From positions 1,763 through 7,401 of the forward strand of contig DIKU01000047.1 of the NCBI GenBank assembly GCA_002424645.1: a DNA stretch of 5,639 nt. Reading direction: 5' to 3'. The DNA comes from Pelobacter sp. UBA5610 (GTDB lineage: Bacteria > Desulfobacterota > Desulfuromonadia > Desulfuromonadales > Syntrophotaleaceae). Both the position numbers and the translations under genes were made by a program. Of the stretch, positions 1 to 4,977 are shown piece by piece; position 1 is the first letter of the stretch, and the number at the start of each line of letters is the position of its first letter. The notes under the pieces were generated by a model, which was not told where the DNA came from, did not search any database, and saw only the letters and a list, made by a program, of their open reading frames with translations.

Positions 1-957
1 AAATGCCGTTTTTGTGCCGCGGGCTATATCTATCTGCCGCCCCGGGAACGCAGTCTGGAAGCCCTGCAGGATGAACTAACCGATGGGCTTGCACAGCGGC
101 AGCGGGTCGGCCTGGTCAGTCCGGCGGTGGCCGACCATAGCGAGATCGGTGCCATCAGCAGGCAGATCATCGATTCCGGTGGTGAGATATCCGTGGCCAG
201 CTTGCGTATTGATTCCCTGACGGGCCGGGAGGTTGAAGCCATGGCGGCGTCCGGTCATCGCACCGTAGCGATTGCGCCTGAGGCCGGCAGTCAGCGGTTG
301 CGCGATCTCATCAATAAAGGTCTGGATGAACAGCAGATCCTTGCGGCGGCGCACTTGATTGCCGAAGGTGGCATTCCCAATCTCAAACTCTATTTTCTTA
401 TCGGTTTGCCTACCGAAACGGCGCAGGACCTTGAGGAACTGTTGGAACTGGTAGAAAAAGTCCGTCATGCGTGGCTTGAGGCAGGCCGGCGACGCGGGCG
501 ACTCGGCAACCTGACACTGTCGGTCAACCCCTTCATACCCAAGCCTTTCACACCTTTGCAGTGGGCGGCTATGGAGCCGGTTTCGACTCTGAAAAAGAAA
601 GTTCAACAGCTCAGGCGACGGATCGGACGCCTGCCCAACACCAGTTTGATCTGCGAATCGCTCAAATCGGCGGAACTGCAAGCGTTGTTGTCCCGGGGGG
701 ATCGCAGGGTGGGCCGGTTGTTGCCGCATCTGGCAGGTGGGGACAACCTTGCTGCGGCCTGCCGTCAGGAAGAACTCGATGCCGATTTTTTTGTGACGCG
801 GGAGCGTGGTCAGGATGAGGTCTTCCCCTGGGAAATTGTTGACCAGGGGGTGCCACGTCGATTTTTGTGGTCGGAATACCAGCGCGCACTGGCGGGTGAG
901 TTAACCCCGGCCTGTGGACCAGGTTGTCGTCGATGTGGATTGTGTCATGAAACCTGA
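1..957 (+). CDS. B12-binding-type radical SAM protein, C-terminal part (5' end outside window)
   Basis: The reading frame is open from base 1, giving 318 residues, so the start lies upstream. The first residues, KCRFCAAGYIY, carry the last two cysteines (residues 2 and 5) of what should be the CxxxCxxC motif that binds the catalytic 4Fe-4S cluster. Further along are patterns typical of B12-binding-domain radical SAM proteins: APEAGSQRLR (about 93-102), then LKLYFLIGLPTET (about 128-140). The protein ends with PWEIVDQG, FLWSEYQRALAGE and a cluster of four cysteines (CGPGCRRCGLC, residues 305-315), which I recall from the TIGR03960-like group. The N-terminal cobalamin-binding domain expected in this family would lie before the window. 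The reaction and substrate are unknown. The frame stops at TGA 955-957 with no DUF2344-like extension. No good terminator follows. Confidence 0.85.
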   Translation, partial: KCRFCAAGYIYLPPRERSLEALQDELTDGLAQRQRVGLVSPAVADHSEIGAISRQIIDSGGEISVASLRIDSLTGREVEAMAASGHRTVAIAPEAGSQRLRDLINKGLDEQQILAAAHLIAEGGIPNLKLYFLIGLPTETAQDLEELLELVEKVRHAWLEAGRRRGRLGNLTLSVNPFIPKPFTPLQWAAMEPVSTLKKKVQQLRRRIGRLPNTSLICESLKSAELQALLSRGDRRVGRLLPHLAGGDNLAAACRQEELDADFFVTRERGQDEVFPWEIVDQGVPRRFLWSEYQRALAGELTPACGPGCRRCGLCHET

Positions 958-969
958 GTTATTATCAAT

Positions 970-997
970 TTGACCCTTGATCGGGTTACGGTAATCT
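970..997 (+). promoter_or_regulatory. Candidate sigma-70-type promoter for tpx
   Basis: TTGACC at 970-975 matches five of six bases of the -35 consensus. TAATCT at 992-997, 16 bases further on, is a modest -10 match. Transcription would begin around 1004, leaving a short leader before the ribosome site at 1023-1029. An alternative -10, TCTTAT at 995-1000, would need a 19-base spacer. The site lies between the radical SAM stop and tpx, which suggests that tpx has its own promoter. Confidence 0.4.
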
Positions 998-1022
998 TAT
1001 CCCATGTGATCTAACACCCATG

Positions 1023-1029
1023 AAAGGAG
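1023..1029 (+). promoter_or_regulatory. Shine-Dalgarno site that decides the tpx start
   Basis: AAAGGAG lies only one base before the ATG at 1031 but seven bases before the in-frame ATG at 1037. The second spacing is the normal one, so translation most likely starts at 1037 (MPEERTG), two codons into the longest frame. Confidence 0.7.
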
Positions 1030-1036
1030 CATGACC

Positions 1037-1555
1037 ATGCCCGAAGAACGTACAGGACTGGTGACATTTAAAGGCAACCCCCTCACTCTTATGGGGGCCC
1101 CGTTGAAAGTTGGTGCGGCCGCTCCGCCGTTCAAACTGTTGGACAATGCTCTACAGCCGGTCAGTTTGGCCGATTCTGCCGGCAAGGTTCGCCTGCTTAC
1201 CGTGGTTCCGTCGCTGGACACCCCGGTTTGCGATACCATGACCCGCAACTTTAACCAGCAGGCAGCAAAATTGCCCGATGACGTGGTGGTCTATACCGTC
1301 AGCGTCGATCTGCCCTTTGCACAGGCACGCTGGTGCGGCAACGCAGGGATCGATAAAGTCCGGACCCTGTCCGATTATCAGGACCGTTCATTCGGTCTCG
1401 ATTACGGCCTGCTGATCAAGGAGCTCAAGCTTTTGGCGCGGGCAGTCATGGTTATCGATCGCGACGATAAACTGCGCTATTTCCAACTGGTGGGAGAGGT
1501 TGCCGAAGAGCCTGATTATCAGGCGGCGCTGGATGCCGTTAAACAACTGCTCTGA
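1037..1555 (+). CDS. tpx: Thiol peroxidase Tpx (atypical 2-Cys peroxiredoxin)
   Basis: This 172-residue protein should reduce hydrogen peroxide and alkyl hydroperoxides in the cytoplasm, using thioredoxin as electron donor. The length is normal for bacterial Tpx. The N-terminus has the family pattern VTFKGNPLTLMG. The active site is PSLDTPVCD, with the catalytic Thr at 62 and the peroxidatic Cys at 65. The resolving Cys is at 100 in DLPFAQARWCG, where many Tpx proteins have RFCG. LLARAVMVID and the end EPDYQAALDAVKQLL also match Tpx. I chose ATG 1037 over ATG 1031 because of ribosome-site spacing. The longer form would add only two residues. The gene is probably a single transcription unit, with a promoter upstream and a hairpin directly after the stop. 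A general AhpC/BCP peroxiredoxin is less likely given the positions of both cysteines. Confidence 0.95.
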   Translation: MPEERTGLVTFKGNPLTLMGAPLKVGAAAPPFKLLDNALQPVSLADSAGKVRLLTVVPSLDTPVCDTMTRNFNQQAAKLPDDVVVYTVSVDLPFAQARWCGNAGIDKVRTLSDYQDRSFGLDYGLLIKELKLLARAVMVIDRDDKLRYFQLVGEVAEEPDYQAALDAVKQLL

Positions 1556-1559
1556 TCTG

Positions 1560-1588
1560 AAGGCCCCCGTTGACGAGCGGGGGCCTTT
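1560..1588 (+). terminator. Intrinsic terminator after tpx
   Basis: AGGCCCCCG (1561-1569) pairs perfectly with CGGGGGCCT (1578-1586) across an eight-base loop. A further A-T pair forms at 1560/1587. The hairpin begins five bases after the tpx stop. The T-run is short (TTTGT), so it may terminate only partly, or act mainly as an mRNA 3' stabiliser. Confidence 0.75.
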
Positions 1589-1618
1589 GTCGGAAGGCGC
1601 TCAACAGGGGAGACTGTC

Positions 1619-2011
1619 ATGAATTTAAAAGACTATTTTGAGAATACAGCGGGCACCGGCGTGTTGGCTACCGCAGATGCGGAAGGTCGGGTCGATGCGG
1701 CCATCTATGCCCGACCCCATATGCTGGAAGACGGTACAGCCGCTTTTATCATGCTCGACCGGTTGACCCACAAAAATCTTCAAAGCAATCCTTATGCAAC
1801 TTTTCTTTTCATGGAAAAGGGGGAAGGATACAAGGGGGTAAGGCTGTTTTTGAAGAAACTCCGGGAGGAGACCGATCCCGAGCTTATCGAAAGCCTGTCG
1901 CGGCGCTGTGTGAGTCAGGACCACCTGCAGGGAACCAAGTTTCTGGTTGTTTTCGAACTGGAAAAGATCCTCAATCTTTTGGGGCCTGGCACGCCTGATA
2001 TCGTGGTGTAA
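1619..2011 (+). CDS. Pyridoxamine 5'-phosphate oxidase-like FMN-binding split-barrel protein
   Basis: This 130-residue protein looks like a small cytoplasmic member of the pyridoxamine 5'-phosphate oxidase-like split-barrel family, which usually binds FMN as a dimer. The N-terminal pattern is typical: a short helix (MNLKDYFENT), strand GVLATADAEG (14-23), then DAAIYARPHMLEDG and AFIMLDRLTHKNLQSNPYATFLFM (about 43-66), where the LTHKNLQSNP turn is characteristic. The C-terminus (GTKFLVVFELEKILNLLGPG) fits the last barrel strand. The protein is too short to be a genuine PdxH, and the PdxH substrate-binding C-terminal region is absent, so pyridoxal phosphate synthesis should not be assumed. A redox or flavin/heme-related role is possible but unproven. 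AGGGGAG at 1606-1612 is six bases before the ATG. A hairpin separates the gene from tpx, and a strong terminator follows it. Confidence 0.85.
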   Translation: MNLKDYFENTAGTGVLATADAEGRVDAAIYARPHMLEDGTAAFIMLDRLTHKNLQSNPYATFLFMEKGEGYKGVRLFLKKLREETDPELIESLSRRCVSQDHLQGTKFLVVFELEKILNLLGPGTPDIVV

Positions 2012-2087
2012 TGAGCTCACCGGAGTTTTGCGTTTGCTAGGGGCATCCGCTGAAATACCTTTGATCAAATGGTGTCGTTTATCTTGG

Positions 2088-2117
2088 AAATCCCCGCCTG
2101 CAAGCGGGGATTTTTTT
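2088..2117 (+). terminator. Strong intrinsic terminator, possibly serving both converging genes
   Basis: TCCCCGC (2091-2097) pairs perfectly with GCGGGGA (2104-2110) across a six-base loop. The stem is extended by AAA (2088-2090) pairing with TTT (2111-2113), and the run TTTTTTT (2111-2117) follows. It ends the transcript of the split-barrel gene about 80 bases past its stop. The - strand glycosyltransferase stops at 2121, three bases from the T-run, so the same hairpin could also end that transcript, though with only three T residues on that strand. Confidence 0.88.
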
Positions 2118-2120
2118 GTC

Positions 2121-3383
2121 TCAGGGTGTTTTGCCATGACTGTAAGAATTAAGTTTCGTGGCAACCCAGGATGGCGGAACAGCTGTCCCTTGTGTATCGG
2201 CAAGAACTCCAGGCTTTGGCAACTCTGATTGAATCCGGGGGGAATCGTATGGCAAATCCGTGAGCTGAAGCGGCAGGCCTGTCTTCAGCAAGTCGGCATA
2301 GAGGCGTTGCATGGATGCGGTCATTTGCCGGCGGTCCAGTTTTTTCTCAACCCACTGCCGGGCCCGGCGTCCCAGGTCCGCGCGAAGTTGTGGGTTTTCA
2401 AGCAAGCTCCGCAGTACGGTTGCCAGCATTTCCGGCTGTTGGGAGTCGAGCAGGATACCGGTTTCACCATCCCGCAGGTGAACCGCATCCTCCCCGGAGG
2501 TAAAGCCGGCTGAAACGACGCACTTTCCGCAAGCCATCCCCTCAAACATGACGGAACCGCCGGAGAGACTGACCAGCACATCCAAAGAGTTAAGCACTTC
2601 GGGCATGTCCATGCGGTTGCCGGTGAAGATCACACGATCTTCCAGATGGTGGGTCGTGATAAATCGGAAGAGTTCTCTTTGATAGGTTTGCGAATGAACT
2701 TCGCCGATGATAAAAAAAGTCGCGTTACCATCGGTGATGCGGCAAAAATGCTCAATGGCCAGCAAGAATTCAAGTTGTTTTTTTGCCGGTCGAATATGGC
2801 CGACCAGACCGACCTGAAATCGTCTGCCATGTGGGAATTCGCGTCGCAGTATGTTATTGCGTTGCAGTGTGGGACGAAAAAGCTCGACGTCGATAGCGTC
2901 ATCGATGAGCGTAATCCGCTGAGGGGCAATCCCGGCTTCAACCAGATTGCGCCGCACGCGGCGGGAAATAGCCACGATCGCGGTAGCCTCGGCAAAGCGA
3001 TGCTTGCGCACCTGCTGTGGAGTCACCGGGGTGCGGACATGCAGCACTGCCGGTACTCCCAACTTTCGGGCTGCACGGAGCATGTAGCCGCTTAGCCAGA
3101 GATCCGAACAGTGTATCAGCGCAACCTGGTTGGCCCGGGCAAAACGGAGCATGCGCCTGGCATCGAGGTAGCGCGACAGCATGTTTCCCAGCTTTCGCCA
3201 GGGGCGCAGTGGCATTACATGGGTCGCAATTCCCTTGGCCTTTAAACTATCGACAAAGGGTCCCTTACTTGTGCAGGCGACAACCGGGACGAAGTCCTGC
3301 TGCATGTCTTCGACCAGATATTCGAGCTGCTTTTGGCTGCCGCCGATGTTTCCGCCGCGGGAAAGGTAAAGAATGCGGTTCAT
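2121..3383 (-). CDS. GT4-type (GT-B fold) glycosyltransferase
   Basis: The 420-residue protein should transfer a sugar from a nucleotide-sugar donor, probably in building a surface polysaccharide or LPS on the cytoplasmic side. The N-terminal half opens with MNRILYLSRGGNIGGSQKQ, a Rossmann strand and glycine loop usual for GT4 acceptor domains, and has IHCSDLWLSGY (90-100) and LHVRTPVTP. The donor-binding half has VGLVGHIRPAKKQ (191-203), VIFTGNRMDMPEVLNSLDVLV (251-271, in two adjoining strands) and SVMFEGMACGKCVVS (277-291). The second Glu of the EX7E motif is present (E281), while the first is replaced within SLSGG. The last 45 or so residues are a Pro/Ser/Thr-rich tail outside the fold. 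I chose the ATG at 3381-3383, preceded by GAGGA. A TTG 39 bases upstream would extend the frame, but the fold begins at MNRIL. It is divergent from the ATP-grasp genes. Sugar and acceptor are not identifiable. Confidence 0.88.
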   Translation of the reverse strand: MNRILYLSRGGNIGGSQKQLEYLVEDMQQDFVPVVACTSKGPFVDSLKAKGIATHVMPLRPWRKLGNMLSRYLDARRMLRFARANQVALIHCSDLWLSGYMLRAARKLGVPAVLHVRTPVTPQQVRKHRFAEATAIVAISRRVRRNLVEAGIAPQRITLIDDAIDVELFRPTLQRNNILRREFPHGRRFQVGLVGHIRPAKKQLEFLLAIEHFCRITDGNATFFIIGEVHSQTYQRELFRFITTHHLEDRVIFTGNRMDMPEVLNSLDVLVSLSGGSVMFEGMACGKCVVSAGFTSGEDAVHLRDGETGILLDSQQPEMLATVLRSLLENPQLRADLGRRARQWVEKKLDRRQMTASMQRLYADLLKTGLPLQLTDLPYDSPRIQSELPKPGVLADTQGTAVPPSWVATKLNSYSHGKTP

Positions 3384-3601
3384 AAATCCTCGTGCAACAT
3401 TTATTGTTTGTAAGCGGAGCAAGGATTAAGCATGGTGCGACCGTAGACACCGTTTTGAATAGTCATAGCCTTTAATAAATTCTTAATAAAGTCAAGAGAG
3501 AGGATGAACAAGGGTTTAAAATAAGCTTGAACTTATGTTACAAACAACCCGGCAACACGACGAAAAATGGTGTTTAAGGAGTTCGCAACCAACTGTTTCA
3601 T
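3384..3601. promoter_or_regulatory. AT-rich divergent intergenic region
   Basis: These 218 bases separate the - strand glycosyltransferase from the + strand ATP-grasp array and are clearly richer in A and T than the flanking genes. They hold an AT-rich dyad (listed separately), a good -10-like TAAAAT on the + strand at 3517-3522 without a convincing -35, and AAGGAG at 3576-3581. No reading frame here resembles a protein I know. Promoters in both directions are expected from the layout, but I cannot place them exactly. Confidence 0.5.
3470..3491. repeat. Near-perfect 22-bp AT-rich dyad, possible operator
   Basis: CTTTAATAA (3470-3478) and TTAATAAAG (3483-3491) form an inverted repeat around ATTC, with eight of nine positions complementary; the single mismatch is an A opposite an A. 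The same stretch also reads as two direct copies of TTAATAAA (3472-3479 and 3483-3490), 11 bases apart, about one helical turn. It sits 86 bases from the glycosyltransferase start. It could bind a dimeric regulator or supply promoter elements for either strand; AT-rich chance symmetry is also possible. Confidence 0.35.
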
Positions 3602-3841
3602 GTGACGAACCACCCTCTGACCGGTTTGACCTTTACCGGTTTTCAGCTGCCCCTGTGGCAGGAAGCCTTCCAGCTTGGGGTGGACACAGCGCCCAGGTTT
3701 TTGCCTCTGCGGGCGATAGCTTGGGATGTCGCCCTGACGCCCCAGGGTTTGTTTATTCTGGAAGGCAACCGCCAATGGGATCCTCCCAATCAGCATGGTT
3801 GCCTACCGAGGTTCTATGACCAGTTGACAGGTCGTCGCTAA
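3602..3841 (+). pseudogene. C-terminal remnant of a sugar-transfer-associated ATP-grasp protein
   Basis: This short frame encodes about 79 residues that look like only the last fifth or so of an ATPgrasp_ST-type protein. It has HPLTGLTFTGFQLPLWQEAF (5-24), then LRAIAWDVALTPQG and LFILEGNRQWDPPN. The Asp of AWDV and the Glu and Asn of LEGN are the metal- and nucleotide-binding residues that close the ATP-grasp site. The lysine- and glycine-rich-loop part of the fold is missing. In-frame codons continue back only to TAA 3575-3577, and no frame upstream to 3424 resembles the missing part. The first usable start is GTG 3602, and AAGGAG at 3576-3581 lies about 20 bases away, too far. It could not form an active enzyme alone, so a deletion remnant is the best reading. 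An expressed small protein cannot be excluded. It ends 28 bases before the complete ATP-grasp gene. Confidence 0.7.
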
Positions 3842-3869
3842 TGTTTACGAGATCGGAGAAGACCCCCCT

Positions 3870-4964
3870 ATGGTAACCCGTTCATTTCGTCAAAAACTGA
3901 AAATCATTCGCTTTCTTCGTCGGCAATCGGTACCGGTGTCGATTGGCCATGCAAATAAATGGAAGATGTGGCGTAACGGTTTTTTCAGCCAGGCGTACCT
4001 GATCTACAACTTCGCCCAGAACGATCTGGGGGATTATGTTTCGGACTATGTTCGCTATCGGTTGGCGGTTCGATTCAATGGCTACTATGCCGTGGCGTTA
4101 TACGACAAACTTTATTACACCCTTCTTCTGACCCATTTTGCCGAACACCTGCCGAAAACCCATGGGGTGTTAAAAGACGGACAGCTGTCCTTGTTGGGGA
4201 ATGCAGCAAACATTGCCATGCAGGATCTTCCGGATTTTCTGCGTCAACGGGGTTGCCTGGTATTTAAACCGCTAACCGGCACCCAGGGGGTTGGCGTTCA
4301 CCTGTTGAAGGCAAGTGAAGGGGCCATTACCCTGGACGGGAAACCAATTACCGTTGGGGAATTTTTGACCAATGCGCAACAGTGGCAGGACTACCTGGTG
4401 ACCGACTATGTCCGACAGCACCCTTATGCGGAGAAGATCTTTCCGGAGAGCAGCAACACCATCCGCCTGTTGACACTGTGGGATAAAGAAGCCGGGGTAC
4501 CCTTTATTGCTTGTGCCGTACATCGCTTCGGTGTTGCCAAGACCGCACCGGTCGATAGTTGGACCCGTGGGGGCGTAAGCGCTGCCATTGATTTGCATAC
4601 CGGGGTCATGGCCAAGGCAGGTCCCAAGCCGTACAGGCAAGCACCCTGTTTAACCCCCTGCCATCCCGAAACCGGTCAGCAGATAGAAGGGGTGACCATT
4701 CCCCACTGGCCGCAGATTCAAAAGCGTCTGTTGGAGATGGCTGCCGCTTTGCACTTCATCCCCTACATAGGCTGGGACATTATTGTCACCGAAACCGGTT
4801 TTCAGGTCATTGAAGCCAACAACGGTCCGGACCTTCTACTGTTTCAGATGCATGGACCGTTACTGACAGATCCACGCACCCGCAGGTTTTTCCAACATCA
4901 CATCGGCCGTCTGACCGGGCCGGATGCGGAAAAGCGCGAATACAAACTGCCGTTTAAAATATAG
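3870..4964 (+). CDS. Sugar-transfer-associated ATP-grasp protein, complete
   Basis: This 364-residue protein has the features of the ATP-grasp family found in polysaccharide gene clusters (ATPgrasp_ST, PF14397, by recall). Such enzymes activate a carboxylate as acyl phosphate with ATP and ligate it to a nucleophile. In this subgroup the products are mostly unknown, and older annotations call it hexapeptide transferase. The basic N-terminal region (1-70) is followed by YDKLYYTLLL (78-87), the ATP-binding strand and loop VFKPLTGTQGVGV (131-143, Lys133), PESSNTIRLLTL (192-203), a variable section, and then GWDIIVTETG (301-310) and VIEANNGPDLLLFQMHGPLL (313-332). Asp303, Glu315 and Asn317/318 should bind metal and ATP. 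All core elements are present, so it should be active. GGAG at 3855-3858 is 11 bases before the ATG, slightly far, which suggests coupling to upstream translation. The next ATP-grasp gene starts 13 bases after the stop. Confidence 0.85.
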   Translation: MVTRSFRQKLKIIRFLRRQSVPVSIGHANKWKMWRNGFFSQAYLIYNFAQNDLGDYVSDYVRYRLAVRFNGYYAVALYDKLYYTLLLTHFAEHLPKTHGVLKDGQLSLLGNAANIAMQDLPDFLRQRGCLVFKPLTGTQGVGVHLLKASEGAITLDGKPITVGEFLTNAQQWQDYLVTDYVRQHPYAEKIFPESSNTIRLLTLWDKEAGVPFIACAVHRFGVAKTAPVDSWTRGGVSAAIDLHTGVMAKAGPKPYRQAPCLTPCHPETGQQIEGVTIPHWPQIQKRLLEMAAALHFIPYIGWDIIVTETGFQVIEANNGPDLLLFQMHGPLLTDPRTRRFFQHHIGRLTGPDAEKREYKLPFKI

Positions 4965-4968
4965 GTGA
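4963..4968 (+). promoter_or_regulatory. Ribosome site for the second ATP-grasp gene, overlapping the previous stop
   Basis: AGGTGA overlaps the TAG stop (4962-4964) of the preceding ATP-grasp gene and lies nine bases before the ATG at 4978. This supports that start and implies that the two genes are translated from one mRNA, probably coupled. Confidence 0.55.
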
Positions 4969-4977
4969 TTTTGCCGA

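Noticed and set aside
76..729. Long open frame on the - strand within the radical SAM gene
   Set aside because: It lies wholly antisense to a well-supported gene, and its translation has no recognisable motif.
971..989. Possible hairpin after the radical SAM gene (ACCC ... GGGT)
   Set aside because: The stem is only about four pairs with no T-run, and it overlaps the better-supported promoter of tpx.
1625..2203. 192-residue - strand frame across the split-barrel gene and the terminator
   Set aside because: It is antisense to a recognisable protein, crosses a strong terminator hairpin, and has no family features.
2229..3385. Several + strand frames of 60-150 residues opposite the glycosyltransferase
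   Set aside because: These are shadows of the - strand gene. The GT4 motifs run continuously on the other strand, and none of the shadow translations resembles a known family.
3384..3422. Extended start of the glycosyltransferase at a TTG
   Set aside because: The 13 added residues are not part of the fold, the codon is TTG, and the ATG at 3383 begins exactly at the first Rossmann strand with a ribosome site in front.
3533..3796. - strand 87-residue frame opposite the ATP-grasp remnant
   Set aside because: The + strand translation has clear ATP-grasp C-terminal motifs, while the - strand product has none.
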